Source of the DNA: Hespellia sp.
GTDB lineage: Bacteria; Bacillota; Clostridia; Lachnospirales; Lachnospiraceae
Direction: 5' to 3'
Assembly: GCA_028693555.1 (NCBI GenBank)
Contig: JAQUVD010000006.1
Location: 69,609 to 110,135 of the forward strand
Length of the DNA stretch: 40,527 nucleotides
Positions 21,590 through 31,726 of this stretch are shown here, in pieces. Numbering within the stretch: the stretch's first letter is position 1; every line of letters starts with the position of its first letter. The notes beneath the pieces are model-generated. The model was not told the DNA's origin. It ran no database searches and saw only the letters and a program-made list of their open reading frames with translations. Made by a program: the position numbers and the translations under genes.

Positions 21590-23656
21590 ATGGGAAAAGT
21601 GAATAGAAAGATTAGAGAGAAGGCTGCAAAGCTGCTGGCTGTCCTGCTTGGTTTTGTGATGCTGTCTGGTTCTGTGGATACGGCATTTGCAGCAGAAGAA
21701 ATGAAGCAGAAGATTACATTTATTGTGAATGGAAGTGGCAGAGTTCTGCTTGACTGTGTGGATGGAAGTGAATGGGAGGTTACGGATTCCTGCACGCTGA
21801 CTCTGCCGGTGGGGACGTATGTGCATATGGTCGCGGAAAGTGAAGCGGATGGTATTTGTGTGGATGTTATGACAGAAGATGGTTGTCAGGCTGAATCACC
21901 TGTTTTTCAGCCGGGCAGACGACAGGAACAGGATGTTACGGTGATGGAATATGGCAAGGTTGTGACCGTGCAGTTTCAGGCGGATGAAACAGAGATGGCT
22001 GTGAGTACATTTTCAGCGGAGGCACGCGGGAACGAGCAGCGTCCTGAGATTGGCGATCGATATACCGGGACGTGTACGGTAGCAAATGTGGAGGAGCACA
22101 TGGAAGGCAGCTATCTCGTAACCAATCTGAATGTGGATCATATTACGGGAGTTCTGAGTGATCTGGGTACGATGACAGGGTTTAGCTGTCAGCAGCATAC
22201 GGCAGCAACGCCGCTGCTTGGGATGGTCTATGATTATGTTTTCACTGTGACAGCAGTGAATAAATTGACCGGAGAAGTGACAGGCGTATGCTATGCAAAA
22301 AGTCAGGTGGATCCCTCTGACGGCGTGACGACGATCAACGGTATGCTTGCCGGTTATCAGGCTGTTGGTGGAACTGTGACGATCCATAGAAGCTATACGG
22401 GATATGCAAAGCTGGTGAAACGCTCCTCAAATGATGATATTTCGAAAGAAAATCCGTGTTATTCTCTGGCGGGGGCTGTCTATGGAATCTACAGCGATGC
22501 AGAATGCAGGACAGAGTCGGCAATTTTTACGACAGACGGCAGTGGAAATACCAATACCGTAGAGCTTTTAGCAGGCACGTATTATGTGAGAGAAAAGACA
22601 GCGCCCAAAGGATTCTATCTGGATGAGACTGTTTATCCGATGGAAGTGCAGGCAGAGCAGACTGCGACACTGACACTTTCGGACAGACCGGGTTATGTCT
22701 TGGCTGAACTGATTCTCGACAAGATTGATCAGGAGGCGGGCAATGCGCCGCAGGGAAAAGCATCGCTGGAGGGTGCGCAGTTTACCGTGCGATTCTATGA
22801 GGGATACGAGTCGGAAGAGAATCTGTCAAAAGAAGCGTCACGCACATGGGTACTGGAGACAAAGGCAATCACAAATCCGGTAGATGGAACAGTTCGATAT
22901 CGGTGCAGGCTGGAGGATGAATTTAAGGTAGCAGGGGACGACTTCTATCGGGCGGGCTCTGAGACAATCCTGCCACTTGGAACGATTGTGATAGAGGAGA
23001 CCAAAGCTCCGGTGGGATATAATCTGAGCGATCAGAAATATGTGACGCAGGTGAAGATGGACGGTCAGAATGTATTGCTGGAAGCAGGGAATCAGTATCA
23101 GATAGCAGACCGCGTGATTCGAGGTGATATTGAATTTACGAAAGCGGATGAGCATACACAGGAGAGAATGGCAGCGATTCCGTTTCAGATTACATCACTG
23201 ACAACGGGCGAGACGCATGAGATCATGACGGATGAAAATGGATATTTCTCGAGTGCTTCCACATATACGAAACACAGCAAGAACACGAATGAACCTGGAA
23301 TTGGAAATGGAATGTGGTTTGGTCTGGAACCGGATGATCAGGCGGGAGCACTGCCATATGACACCTATCATATAGAAGAACTGCGCTGTGAGGGGAATGA
23401 AGGCAAAGAACTCTATCAGGGGAATGTGACAATCTCGCGTGAGAATTTCACGATTGATATGGGAACGATTGACAATTACAACGAAGACCAGCCAGAAGAA
23501 GAAAAGCCGGAAAAAGAAGAGAAGGCTCAAACAGTACAGAAGAATGGAAAGGTGAAAACCGGAGATCAAACGAACCTGATAGTATGGAGCTTGTTTAGTC
23601 TGTTGGCTTTTGCAGGAGTGATTTTAACATTTGCATACAAAAAGCACAGAAGATAA
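21590..23656 (+). CDS. LPXTG-type cell-wall anchored SpaA-like surface protein
   Basis: ATG 21590 follows GAAGGAG; the upstream in-frame start at 21500 lacks a site. The 688 residues begin with a signal peptide (KLLAVLLGFVMLSGSVDTAFA, cleavage near 34-35). A beta-rich N-terminal part follows. SpaA/Cna-B-like repeats come next: GYAKLVKRSS ... AGTYYVREKTAPKGF, then LILDKIDQEAG ... IVIEETKAPVGYN, then GDIEFTKADEHT ... YHIEELRCEG. Lys and Glu are placed as in isopeptide-bonded domains. The C-terminus has a Pro/Glu/Lys spacer, the sorting signal VKTGD, a membrane helix and KKHRR. A class-B or -D-like sortase would attach it to the wall; no sortase is in the window. Confidence 0.88.
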   Translation: MGKVNRKIREKAAKLLAVLLGFVMLSGSVDTAFAAEEMKQKITFIVNGSGRVLLDCVDGSEWEVTDSCTLTLPVGTYVHMVAESEADGICVDVMTEDGCQAESPVFQPGRRQEQDVTVMEYGKVVTVQFQADETEMAVSTFSAEARGNEQRPEIGDRYTGTCTVANVEEHMEGSYLVTNLNVDHITGVLSDLGTMTGFSCQQHTAATPLLGMVYDYVFTVTAVNKLTGEVTGVCYAKSQVDPSDGVTTINGMLAGYQAVGGTVTIHRSYTGYAKLVKRSSNDDISKENPCYSLAGAVYGIYSDAECRTESAIFTTDGSGNTNTVELLAGTYYVREKTAPKGFYLDETVYPMEVQAEQTATLTLSDRPGYVLAELILDKIDQEAGNAPQGKASLEGAQFTVRFYEGYESEENLSKEASRTWVLETKAITNPVDGTVRYRCRLEDEFKVAGDDFYRAGSETILPLGTIVIEETKAPVGYNLSDQKYVTQVKMDGQNVLLEAGNQYQIADRVIRGDIEFTKADEHTQERMAAIPFQITSLTTGETHEIMTDENGYFSSASTYTKHSKNTNEPGIGNGMWFGLEPDDQAGALPYDTYHIEELRCEGNEGKELYQGNVTISRENFTIDMGTIDNYNEDQPEEEKPEKEEKAQTVQKNGKVKTGDQTNLIVWSLFSLLAFAGVILTFAYKKHRR

Positions 23657-23693
23657 GATTTCATAATATCGTACCTTTTATTTCAAGCCTTTT

Positions 23694-23704
23694 TATGCTA
23701 AAAT
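23694..23704 (+). promoter_or_regulatory. Extended -10 promoter of leuCD
   Basis: TATGCTAAAAT carries the TG extension of an extended -10 element, about 35 bases before the leuC start. No T-box leader or leucine leader peptide is visible in the short upstream region. Confidence 0.4.
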
Positions 23705-23738
23705 AGCAACCATAGGACAAAAAGGAGGTCGTTATATC

Positions 23739-25016
23739 ATGGGAATGACAATGACGCAGAAGATCTTGGCTGCACACGCAGGACTTGACAGTGTAGCAGC
23801 GGGTCAGTTGATAGAAGCTGGTCTTGACGTCGTAATGGCGAATGACATTACAGGGCCGATGGCACTGCCGATTTTAGCAGAGATGGCAGATAAAGTATTT
23901 GACAAGGATAAGGTTGTATTTGTTCCGGACCATTTTACACCGAACAAGGATATCAAGTCAGCGGAGAACTCGAAAGCAATTCGCGAATTTGCGAAAGCAC
24001 AGGGGCTGACGAATTATTTCGAACAGGGTAAATCAGGGGTAGAGCATGCAATCCTTCCAGAGAGCGGAATTGTAGTTGCAGGACAGTGCATCATCGGTGC
24101 AGATTCACATACATGTACATACGGAGCACTCGGAGCATTCTCAACAGGTGTCGGAACAACGGACATCGCAGCAGGTATGGCGACCGGACAGGCATGGTTT
24201 AAAGTCCCAAGTGCAATCAAGTTTGTGCTGACCGGAAAGCCGGGACCGTATGTCAGCGGCAAAGATGTCATCATTCATATCATTGGGAAAATCGGTGTGG
24301 ATGGTGCATTATACAAATCAATGGAATTTGTTGGAGACGGTATTGCGAATCTGACAATGGATGACCGTTTTACAATGGCGAACATGGCAATCGAAGCCGG
24401 TGCGAAGAACGGAATCTTCATGGTCGACGATCAGACGCTTACATATATGAAAGAACACTCTACAAAAGAGTACACCGTGTATGAGGCAGATGAAGATGCG
24501 CAGTATGATGAAGTGATTGAAGTGAATTTAGCAGAAGTAAGACCGACCGTTGCATTTCCACATTTACCGGGCAATGCGAAGACAATCGATGAAGTAGAGG
24601 CGATGGAACCGATTAAGATTGATCAGGTTGTGATTGGATCTTGTACGAATGGACGGATGTCAGACCTTCGAAGAGCAGCAGCAATTCTGAAAGGACAGAC
24701 TGTGCATTCGGATGTGCGTGTTATGGTCGTTCCGGCAACGCAGAAGATTTACAAGCAGTGCATTGCAGAAGGATTGGTAGATATCTTTATTGATGCAGGC
24801 TGTGCATTTAATACACCGAGCTGTGGACCTTGTATGGGTGGACACATGGGCGTTATGGCGGCAGGCGAGAAGTGTGTATCGACAACGAACCGCAACTTCG
24901 TAGGACGTATGGGACATGTGGATTCCCTAATCTATCTGGCCTCACCAGAGGTGGCAGCAGCATCCGCAATTGCAGGATATATTGCAAATCCGGAGAAAGT
25001 AGGTGACAGATCATGA
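23739..25016 (+). CDS. leuC: 3-isopropylmalate dehydratase large subunit
   Basis: The 425-residue length fits the clostridial/archaeal LeuC type. AAAGGAGG stands ten bases before ATG 23739. [20 protein letters not shown] and [15 protein letters not shown] are present, as is [15 protein letters not shown]. The cysteines in the last two bind the [4Fe-4S] cluster. It isomerises 2- to 3-isopropylmalate in leucine biosynthesis with the small subunit encoded next. Close relatives act as homoaconitase or citramalate isomerase, but the following LeuD-like gene and amino-acid context favour leucine synthesis. It overlaps leuD by four bases. Confidence 0.9.
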   Translation: MGMTMTQKILAAHAGLDSVAAGQLIEAGLDVVMANDITGPMALPILAEMADKVFDKDKVVFVPDHFTPNKDIKSAENSKAIREFAKAQGLTNYFEQGKSGVEHAILPESGIVVAGQCIIGADSHTCTYGALGAFSTGVGTTDIAAGMATGQAWFKVPSAIKFVLTGKPGPYVSGKDVIIHIIGKIGVDGALYKSMEFVGDGIANLTMDDRFTMANMAIEAGAKNGIFMVDDQTLTYMKEHSTKEYTVYEADEDAQYDEVIEVNLAEVRPTVAFPHLPGNAKTIDEVEAMEPIKIDQVVIGSCTNGRMSDLRRAAAILKGQTVHSDVRVMVVPATQKIYKQCIAEGLVDIFIDAGCAFNTPSCGPCMGGHMGVMAAGEKCVSTTNRNFVGRMGHVDSLIYLASPEVAAASAIAGYIANPEKVGDRS

Positions 25017-25498
25017 AAGCAATAGGACACGTATTTAAATATGGAGACAATGTCGATACAGACGTTATCATTCCGGCAAGATATCTGAATTCATTTGATG
25101 CACAGGAGCTTGCGAGCCATGCAATGGTTGACATTGATCCTGAATTTGCATCGAAAGTACAGCAGGGAGATCTGATCGTAGCGAATAAGAACTTTGGCTG
25201 CGGCTCATCCAGAGAACATGCACCGCTCTGCTTGAAGACAGCAGGGGTAAGCTGTATCATTGCAGAGACATTTGCGCGTATCTTCTATAGAAATGCAATC
25301 AATATTGGACTTCCGATTATCGAATGTCCGGAGGCAGCGCAGAATATTGAAGCGGGCGATGAAGTAGAGGTCGACTTCGACAGCGGAAAGATTTACAATA
25401 GAACAAAGGGCACCGAGTTCCAGGGACAGGCGTTTCCGGAATTTATGCAGAAGATCATCAAGGCAGAGGGTCTTGTAAACTATATTAACAATAAGTAA
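25013..25498 (+). CDS. leuD: 3-isopropylmalate dehydratase small subunit
   Basis: The 161 residues start at the ATGA overlap with leu[17 protein letters not shown], the substrate-loop motif [12 protein letters not shown] and [15 protein letters not shown] are diagnostic of the short LeuD type. It swivels over the large subunit to form the active site. The ATG overlap implies translational coupling with leuC. leuA and leuB are not in the window. Confidence 0.92.
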   Translation: MKAIGHVFKYGDNVDTDVIIPARYLNSFDAQELASHAMVDIDPEFASKVQQGDLIVANKNFGCGSSREHAPLCLKTAGVSCIIAETFARIFYRNAINIGLPIIECPEAAQNIEAGDEVEVDFDSGKIYNRTKGTEFQGQAFPEFMQKIIKAEGLVNYINNK

Positions 25499-25513
25499 GA
25501 AGAGGTAGAGAAG

Positions 25514-27007
25514 ATGAATCTATTATACAAAAGCACAAGAAATGCGGACAAGACAGTCACAGCGTCTGAAGCTATTTTAAAAGGACTTGCAGATGATGGC
25601 GGTTTGTTCGTGCCGACAAGTGTGCCGAAGCTTGATGTGACAATGAAAGACCTTGCAGGAATGAGTTATCAGGAGACTGCATATGCAGTGATGAAACAGT
25701 TCTTTACAGATTTCACAGAGGAAGAGTTAAAGCATTGTATCGACAGTGCTTATGATGACAAGTTTGATACAGAAGCCATTGCTCCGCTTGTGAAAGTGGG
25801 AGATACGTATCATTTGGAATTGTTCCACGGTGCTACGATTGCGTTTAAAGATATGGCTTTGTCGATTCTGCCACATCTTTTGACAACGGCAGCGAAGAAG
25901 AACAATGTGAAAAATGAGATCGTGATTCTGACAGCGACATCCGGAGATACCGGGAAAGCAGCACTTGCAGGATTTGCAGATGTGCCGGGAACGAAGATCA
26001 TTGTATTCTATCCGAAGAATGGTGTCAGCAAGGTGCAGGAACTTCAGATGGTAACCCAGAAGGGTGACAACACATCGGTCGTTGCAATTCACGGAAACTT
26101 TGACGATGCGCAGACAGGCGTGAAGAAATTGTTCGAGGATAAAGAACTTGCAGCAGAGCTCAGTGGAGCCGGATATCAATTCTCATCTGCGAACTCGATC
26201 AACATCGGACGTCTTGTACCACAGGTTGTTTATTATGTATATGCATATGCAAAATTATTAGAGAATGAAGAGATTACAGAAGGTGAGCAGATTGATGTTG
26301 TTGTGCCAACCGGTAACTTCGGTAATATTCTCGCTGCATATTATGCAAAGCAGCTCGGAGTACCGATTGCAAAATTAGTGTGTGCTTCGAATGAGAATAA
26401 AGTTTTATTTGATTTCTTCCAGACGGGAGTATATGACAGAAACCGTGAGTTCGTACTGACGTCTTCTCCATCTATGGATATTCTGATTTCAAGTAATCTT
26501 GAGAGATTGATTTATCTGATTGCAGGAGCAGATGCAGATAAGAATAATGAACTGATGGCAGCACTTAAGTCGGACGGACGTTATGAGATTTCAGAAGAAA
26601 TGAAAGCAAAGCTGGCTGATTTTGAAGGCGGATTTGCAACAGAAGAAGAGACGGCAAAGGTCATTGCTGATACATTTAAACAGACCGGTTATATTATGGA
26701 TACACATACCGCTGTTGCAGCGCACGTATGCAAAGCATATAAAGCAGCTCATGCCGATGCAAAGAAGACATTAATTGCTTCGACAGCAAGCCCATATAAG
26801 TTCTCGAGAAGCGTTATGACTGCGATTGATTCTAAATATAACGAATTAGAAGAATTTGCATTGATTGATGAACTGCATCAATTATCCGGAGTTGAGATTC
26901 CGAATGCAATTGAAGAGATTCGTAATGCAGAGGTTCGTCATTCGAGAGAATGTGATGTTTCGGATATGAAGGCAACAGTCAAAGAGATCCTGAAAGTAGA
27001 GGTATAA
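25514..27007 (+). CDS. thrC: Threonine synthase
   Basis: The 497 residues match the longer threonine synthase class. The N-terminal domain has LADDGGLFVP; the PLP lysine is Lys 112 in FHGATIAFKDMAL. The phosphate-binding loop is TATSGDTGKAALAG; QFSSANSINIGRL and VPTGNFGNILAAYYAK follow. It converts O-phospho-L-homoserine to threonine with release of phosphate. AAGAGGTAGAG lies before the start. It is 15 bases after leuD, so it is probably in the same transcript and is linked to branched-chain amino-acid supply. Confidence 0.95.
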   Translation: MNLLYKSTRNADKTVTASEAILKGLADDGGLFVPTSVPKLDVTMKDLAGMSYQETAYAVMKQFFTDFTEEELKHCIDSAYDDKFDTEAIAPLVKVGDTYHLELFHGATIAFKDMALSILPHLLTTAAKKNNVKNEIVILTATSGDTGKAALAGFADVPGTKIIVFYPKNGVSKVQELQMVTQKGDNTSVVAIHGNFDDAQTGVKKLFEDKELAAELSGAGYQFSSANSINIGRLVPQVVYYVYAYAKLLENEEITEGEQIDVVVPTGNFGNILAAYYAKQLGVPIAKLVCASNENKVLFDFFQTGVYDRNREFVLTSSPSMDILISSNLERLIYLIAGADADKNNELMAALKSDGRYEISEEMKAKLADFEGGFATEEETAKVIADTFKQTGYIMDTHTAVAAHVCKAYKAAHADAKKTLIASTASPYKFSRSVMTAIDSKYNELEEFALIDELHQLSGVEIPNAIEEIRNAEVRHSRECDVSDMKATVKEILKVEV

Positions 27008-27009
27008 GA

Positions 27010-27357
27010 ATGGACAATATGTTTGGGGCGATTGGCGTTATCATTCTTGCGTGTGGAATCTATTGTTTCTATGCATTTATCAAGATGAAGAGAACAGGGG
27101 AGCCAAGTGATGTAATTCTGCTGAATAAGAACGATGCCAGCAGACCGTGTAAGGACAAGGCGGCATTTATGGCAAAGACCACTCCGCTCGTTTTGATGCT
27201 TGCAGTTGTGACTACTCTTTATGGAGTGATTGATGTAGTGAATTCTTATGTATATCCGATGGATGTGGTCGATATGGTTCTGGGAATTGTGTTCTTTATT
27301 GTACTTATTGTGTATATGGTTCTGACGCAGAAGTATAAGAGAGAGTATTATATTTAA
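27010..27357 (+). CDS. Small three-helix membrane protein of unknown function
   Basis: The 115 residues start two bases after the thrC stop, with the ribosome site inside the end of thrC. Three hydrophobic helices are visible: IGVIILACGIYCFYAF, TTPLVLMLAVVTTLYGVI and VVDMVLGIVFFIVLIVYMVL. The loop holds LLNKNDASRPCKDKAAFM. I do not recognise a named family with confidence. The position suggests only co-transcription with thrC, since a terminator follows. Confidence 0.6.
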   Translation: MDNMFGAIGVIILACGIYCFYAFIKMKRTGEPSDVILLNKNDASRPCKDKAAFMAKTTPLVLMLAVVTTLYGVIDVVNSYVYPMDVVDMVLGIVFFIVLIVYMVLTQKYKREYYI

Positions 27358-27362
27358 ATGAG

Positions 27363-27400
27363 AAGGGGAGGGGAGACCGATGTGGTTTTTCCTCCTTTTT
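27363..27400 (+). terminator. Terminator after the leuC-thrC transcript
   Basis: AAGGGGAGG (27363-27371) pairs with CCTCCTTTT (27391-27399) including two G-U pairs and ends in a T-run. Confidence 0.6.
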
Positions 27401-27460
27401 AGGATGCGAAAAGTTTATAAAAACTTTAGTAAAAATATGAATGATAGAGTCTCTTTTTAA

Positions 27461-27489
27461 TTGACTTTTGATGAAAATAATGAGATAAT
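27461..27489 (+). promoter_or_regulatory. Promoter of pckA
   Basis: TTGACT (27461-27466) and GATAAT (27484-27489) are separated by 17 bases, with a leader of about 80 bases before the gene. Confidence 0.65.
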
Positions 27490-27578
27490 TAATCCAAATT
27501 GATGTTAACCTCAGATAACTAAAGGCAGCATCATTTGAAGCAATTATACTATAAACGAAAAAGTGAGGTAAATGTAAG

Positions 27579-29183
27579 ATGGCAAATCTTGATTTAAACA
27601 AGTACGGTATTAGCGGAACAACAGAAGTTGTTTACAATCCTTCATTTGAGGAATTATTCGCAGAAGAGACAAAAGAAGGTCTCGAGGGGTTTGAGGTAGG
27701 ACAGGAAAGTGAACTTGGCGCAGTTAACGTAATGACAGGTATCTATACAGGTCGTTCACCTAAGGATAAATTCATCGTTATGGATGACAACTCAAAAGAC
27801 ACTGTATGGTGGACATCAGATGAGTATAAGAACGATAACCATCCAGCAACAGAAGAGACATGGGCAGCAGTTAAGAAGATCGCTCAGGAAGAACTTTCTA
27901 ACAAGAAGTTATTCGTAATTGACGCATTCTGTGGAGCAAATGCTGACACAAGAATGGCAATCCGTTTTATCGTAGAAGTTGCATGGCAGGCACACTTTGT
28001 AAAGAACATGTTCATCGTTCCAACAGACGAGGAACTTGCTAACTTCGAGCCTGATTTCGTTGTTTATAATGCTTCTAAAGCAAAAGTTGAGAACTACGAA
28101 GAATTAGGATTAAACTCAGAGACAGCAGTTGTATTCAACATTTCAAGCCGCGAGCAGGTTATCATCAACACATGGTACGGCGGAGAGATGAAGAAGGGTA
28201 TGTTTTCTATGATGAACTACTACTTACCATTAAAGGGCATCGCATCAATGCACTGCTCAGCTAACACAGACTTAAATGGTGAGAACACAGCTATTTTCTT
28301 TGGTCTTTCAGGAACAGGTAAGACAACATTATCTACAGATCCAAAGCGTCTTCTTATTGGAGATGATGAGCACGGTTGGGATGACAACGGTGTATTCAAC
28401 TTTGAAGGTGGATGTTATGCGAAGGTTATCAACCTTGACAAAGAGTCTGAGCCGGATATCTACAATGCAATCAGACGTAACGCATTATTAGAGAACGTTA
28501 CACTTGACGCAGCAGGCAAGATTGATTTTGATGATAAGAGCGTTACAGAGAACACTCGTGTTTCTTATCCAATCAACCACATTGACAACATTGTTCGTCC
28601 GATTTCAACAGCACCGGCAGCTAAGAACGTAATCTTCTTATCAGCAGATGCATTTGGCGTACTTCCTCCAGTATCAATCCTGACACCAGAGCAGACAAAA
28701 TACTACTTCCTTTCAGGATTTACAGCTAAACTTGCAGGTACAGAGCGTGGAATCACAGAGCCTACACCTACATTCTCAGCTTGTTTCGGTCAGGCTTTCT
28801 TAGAGCTTCACCCAACAAAATATGCGGACGAGTTAGTTAAGAAGATGGAAGTAAGCGGAGCAAAAGCATACCTCGTTAACACAGGATGGAATGGTACTGG
28901 AAAACGTATCTCTATCAAAGATACTCGTGGTATCATCGATGCAATTCTTGATGGAGCAATCAAGACAGCACCTACAAAGACAATTCCATTCTTTAACTTT
29001 GAAGTACCTACAGAGCTTCCGGGCGTAGATCCAGCAATCTTAGATCCTCGTGATACTTACGCAGATGCTTCTGAGTGGGAGACAAAAGCAAAAGATCTTT
29101 CAGCTCGTTTTGTTAAGAACTTTGCAAAATATGAAGGAAATGCAGAAGGTAAAGCATTAGTTTCTGCTGGACCACAGGCTTAA
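27579..29183 (+). CDS. pckA: Phosphoenolpyruvate carboxykinase (ATP)
   Basis: The 534-residue length is standard for the ATP-dependent enzyme. [32 protein letters not shown] and the P-loop GLSGTGKTT (about 242-250) match the family. So do [25 protein letters not shown] and [20 protein letters not shown]. In anaerobes it often runs in the carboxylating direction from PEP to oxaloacetate with ATP formation, and otherwise serves gluconeogenesis. Codon use is noticeably more biased (AAC, TTC, GTT) than in its neighbours, suggesting high expression; adhE shows the same. A structured element begins two bases after the stop. Confidence 0.97.
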   Translation: MANLDLNKYGISGTTEVVYNPSFEELFAEETKEGLEGFEVGQESELGAVNVMTGIYTGRSPKDKFIVMDDNSKDTVWWTSDEYKNDNHPATEETWAAVKKIAQEELSNKKLFVIDAFCGANADTRMAIRFIVEVAWQAHFVKNMFIVPTDEELANFEPDFVVYNASKAKVENYEELGLNSETAVVFNISSREQVIINTWYGGEMKKGMFSMMNYYLPLKGIASMHCSANTDLNGENTAIFFGLSGTGKTTLSTDPKRLLIGDDEHGWDDNGVFNFEGGCYAKVINLDKESEPDIYNAIRRNALLENVTLDAAGKIDFDDKSVTENTRVSYPINHIDNIVRPISTAPAAKNVIFLSADAFGVLPPVSILTPEQTKYYFLSGFTAKLAGTERGITEPTPTFSACFGQAFLELHPTKYADELVKKMEVSGAKAYLVNTGWNGTGKRISIKDTRGIIDAILDGAIKTAPTKTIPFFNFEVPTELPGVDPAILDPRDTYADASEWETKAKDLSARFVKNFAKYEGNAEGKALVSAGPQA

Positions 29184-29184
29184 T

Positions 29185-29464
29185 TGGTGGAGAGTTGGAG
29201 TCCGTGTTTTTCGGGTGTAGAATGCATCTGAGGGCTGTAATTGTCGCTAAGAAATGCTAAATAATAAAGAGCGGGGATGTATGGGACCGTGATGATACGA
29301 GCAAGAATCTGAAGATTCTTACTCTAGGCATCACTGACATCTTGTATTTGAAATACAAGATGTCCCCATGCATCCCCGCTCTTTATTATTAACCATTTCT
29401 ACAGCTCCAATGAATGCCCTCAGCTACATTCCACACCCGAAAGCACTCACTCCAACTTGCACCA
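29185..29464 (+). repeat. Large branched hairpin element, copy C
   Basis: Outer arms AGTTGGAGT/ACTCCAACT, GGGTGT/ACACCC and GAGCGGGGATG/CATCCCCGCTC close around two inner hairpins. Hairpin 1 is GTGATG (29289-29294) with CATCAC (29329-29334). It contains a four-by-four internal loop (ATAC opposite TAGG), then GAG with CTC and a TGAA apical loop. Hairpin 2 (29337-29363) is a perfect palindrome centred on TTTGAAA. The architecture equals copy B at 35836-36114 although most bases differ. It also separates convergent genes and may terminate both. Confidence 0.75.
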
Positions 29465-29556
29465 TTTTCCATTAGGAGTGTGCTGGGGGACAAAGAAGCT
29501 TTTTGAGATGCTGGAATAAGTGATTGGAAGAACATAGATGAGAGGCTGTCTTCCAA

Positions 29557-30528
29557 TTAATTATGAATCCTATGATGCGGCGCGTAGCTTTCGCGGTCGA
29601 GTCCGCAAAAGATGTATCCGTCTGCCTGATAATGTTCGATGATCTTTGGCAGAGCCTTGATTGTGGTTTCTTTGTCTTTGGCATCGTGACAGAGGATTAT
29701 GATATTATTTGCGGTTGCAGCGATGGCGTGTGTATAGATCTGGTCGGGAGTCAGGTTGCCGCTTCCATCTTCGCTGTCGGAGTTCCAGTCGTAATACTGA
29801 TAACCTCTGGCAATGACCTCTTTGGAAAGTCTTGTCATGATGCCGGAAGCGTATTTAGCAGATACAGTGTTGGAGGATCCGCCGGGAAAACGCACAAAGC
29901 AGGGAACATATCCAATCTGTTCTTTGACAAGATTACCGATCTGCGTCAGATCACGGAAGTAGGCATCTTCCGATGCATAAATCTTAGAATAATCGTGAGA
30001 CATTGTGTGCAGTCCGATGGTGTGACCGCTGTCGGCGGCTGTCTTGATCAGGGAATCATAATCCGGGTTCATACCTGTCACAAAAAAGGTTGCCTTGGCA
30101 TCATATTGTTCCAAGACATCGAGAACCGCTTTGGTATTGGAGGAAGGACCGTCATCAAAGGTGAGATACACAACTTTTTCATCTGACTGGGTACTGCTTC
30201 CAACCGCAAGACCGGGTGTTAATTCAAGATTGGTGCGATCCGAATTTTCGATGCGCAGAAGACCGGAGGCAGGCTTTAGTATCGTGATAGAGGACAATGG
30301 CTGATTCTCTTTTTCTCTGCTATAGATTTTTTTCGGATCTACGCCGACAACTTCGCTGGAAGGCGTGGCACCAAATTTTATTCGGCTGATGGAGTCGGCA
30401 GCGATTCCCGAAAAATGTAGAGTAGCTGCAGAGCAGCCCACGAGAAAAAACAGGATAGCGCAAATAAAACAATGCGCACGATGCGTGTTCCAGAAGTGTA
30501 TGTGATGTGAATACGCGTGTTGTGTCAT
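29557..30528 (-). CDS. Polysaccharide deacetylase (NodB-fold, CE4) membrane-anchored
   Basis: On the minus strand, GGGGGAA lies before the ATG at 30528. The 323 residues have a signal-anchor (CFICAILFFLVGCSAATLHF), a variable linker and then the NodB domain. Motif 1 is LTFDDGPSS with the metal-site aspartates near 125-126. Metal histidines are in GLHTMSHDYS and motif 3 is FVRFPGGSSN. DWNSDSEDG and IIILCHDAKD carry later motifs. It probably removes acetyl groups from peptidoglycan or other cell-wall glycans outside the membrane. It is convergent with pckA and lies downstream of the minus-strand CmpB-like gene. Confidence 0.88.
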   Translation of the reverse strand: MTQHAYSHHIHFWNTHRAHCFICAILFFLVGCSAATLHFSGIAADSISRIKFGATPSSEVVGVDPKKIYSREKENQPLSSITILKPASGLLRIENSDRTNLELTPGLAVGSSTQSDEKVVYLTFDDGPSSNTKAVLDVLEQYDAKATFFVTGMNPDYDSLIKTAADSGHTIGLHTMSHDYSKIYASEDAYFRDLTQIGNLVKEQIGYVPCFVRFPGGSSNTVSAKYASGIMTRLSKEVIARGYQYYDWNSDSEDGSGNLTPDQIYTHAIAATANNIIILCHDAKDKETTIKALPKIIEHYQADGYIFCGLDRESYAPHHRIHN

Positions 30529-30598
30529 AGAAATTCCCCCTAAGTCATAACACTTTAATATATGCTTCCTATGACGGTTTTTTGAACGGTTGCTGGTA

Positions 30599-31048
30599 TT
30601 ATCTTAGTTTGTAATGCGGTCTTCTCTCATGAAAGAAGAGATAACGGATCGTATCATCCAGCACAACACATAATCCAGAGAGAAAAAACCAGCCGATCGA
30701 AAAGAAGAGATTTACATTTCCGTTTACAAATGAGAGTGGGAGAGAAGAATAATCCCAGATATAAATGCCGTGCTGTTGCCAGTACATGCCGAGAATTGCT
30801 TCCGCCAGTGTTGTTATAACAGCCCCGAGCAGGCATTGCAGAATCAGGCTGGTATCGCAGGAGAACATGGTGTTGAGCATACCGATGAATACTGCAATAC
30901 ATCCGCCCATGACTGCCATTCTCCAGTCGGCAAGCTTCCAGCGCCACAGGCATTCAATTCCAAAATAGATCGAACCGAAAAAGAGAAATAAAAAGATATA
31001 TTTTAATGTGACTTTCCATAAATGTTGCTGCATTTTTTTCCGTTTCAT
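30599..31048 (-). CDS. CmpB-family short membrane protein
   Basis: AGGAG precedes the minus-strand ATG at 31048. The 149 residues have about five hydrophobic stretches. The segment WDYSSLPLSFVNGNVNLFFS corresponds to the family signature WDYSNQP...GYVCLLFS seen in the gene at 19516-20406. The coiled-coil tail of that longer relative is missing. It is probably co-transcribed with the deacetylase 70 bases downstream, pointing to an envelope-related role. Function unknown. Confidence 0.65.
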   Translation of the reverse strand: MKRKKMQQHLWKVTLKYIFLFLFFGSIYFGIECLWRWKLADWRMAVMGGCIAVFIGMLNTMFSCDTSLILQCLLGAVITTLAEAILGMYWQQHGIYIWDYSSLPLSFVNGNVNLFFSIGWFFLSGLCVVLDDTIRYLFFHERRPHYKLR

Positions 31049-31170
31049 CGCACATACTCCTAAGTGTTGAATTGAGGATAGGATGTGCGGTATGAAGCGG
31101 AAATATTCAGCATATAAAAACTTAATCTGTGAAAATTGTGTTAAAGAAGTATGAAATACATAAAATTACA

Positions 31171-31220
31171 TTGACATAAGAAACAAATCGTACTAATATG
31201 TTCGTTAGTTATCTAACTAA
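31171..31220 (+). promoter_or_regulatory. MarR operon promoter and operator
   Basis: TTGACA (31171-31176) and TAATAT (31194-31199) are separated by 17 bases. TTAGTTA (31205-31211) and TAACTAA (31214-31220) form a perfect 7-bp inverted repeat with a two-base centre over the transcript start. This is the size and AT-rich character of a MarR dimer site, implying autorepression relieved by a ligand. Confidence 0.75.
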
Positions 31221-31255
31221 TTAAATGAGAAAGAAGTAGAAAGAGAGGAAAAGTG

Positions 31256-31726
31256 ATGTGGTGTGATATGGAAAATGAACCCGTTGAAATGCTGCTCCAT
31301 CAGACGACGCGCCTGTATATGAAATATGCGATGTCTAAGCTCCATACAGATGGAAAAGAGCGGCTGCACGGTGGTCAGGCTGGAATCCTATTTCTCCTGA
31401 AGTTCAAGGGCGGCATGTCTCAGAAAGAGTTAGCGGATATGCTGCATTTGTCGGCACCCAGCGTGACAACAGCGATTCGGAAGCTGGAAGGCGAGAAATG
31501 TGTAATCCGCAGGCAGGATGAGAAGGATCAGCGAGTCATGCGCATTTCTATTACACCAAAGGGAGAAGAGTTTGTGCAACATGTGATTGAGGTGGCGAAA
31601 CAAACCGAGGAGGCAGCTCTGAAGAACATTTCCAAAGAAGAGAAACTGCTTTTTTACAGACTATTGAGACAGGTGAGGGACAATCTGATAGAAGGGACGG
31701 ATGGAAAAGATGGGAAAATTATTTAA
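31256..31726 (+). CDS. MarR-family transcriptional regulator
   Basis: ATG 31256 is spaced seven bases from AGAGAGG and gives 156 residues. The winged helix is MSQKELADMLHLSAPSVTTA, IRKLEGEKCVIRRQDEKDQR, VMRISITPKG, a textbook MarR DNA-binding domain including the beta-wing (DEKDQR). The flanking helices dimerise. It overlaps the following exporter gene by 26 bases, so it should regulate that exporter through the operator at 31205-31220. Confidence 0.93.
   Translation: MWCDMENEPVEMLLHQTTRLYMKYAMSKLHTDGKERLHGGQAGILFLLKFKGGMSQKELADMLHLSAPSVTTAIRKLEGEKCVIRRQDEKDQRVMRISITPKGEEFVQHVIEVAKQTEEAALKNISKEEKLLFYRLLRQVRDNLIEGTDGKDGKII

Noticed and set aside
23657-23738. T-box or leucine leader before leuC
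   Set aside because: The gap is only about 80 bases and contains no T-box sequence, specifier stem or leucine-rich leader peptide.
23739-25498. Homoaconitase or aconitase instead of LeuCD
   Set aside because: The family is close, but the two-subunit layout, subunit lengths and amino-acid biosynthesis neighbours fit isopropylmalate dehydratase best. Some doubt remains.
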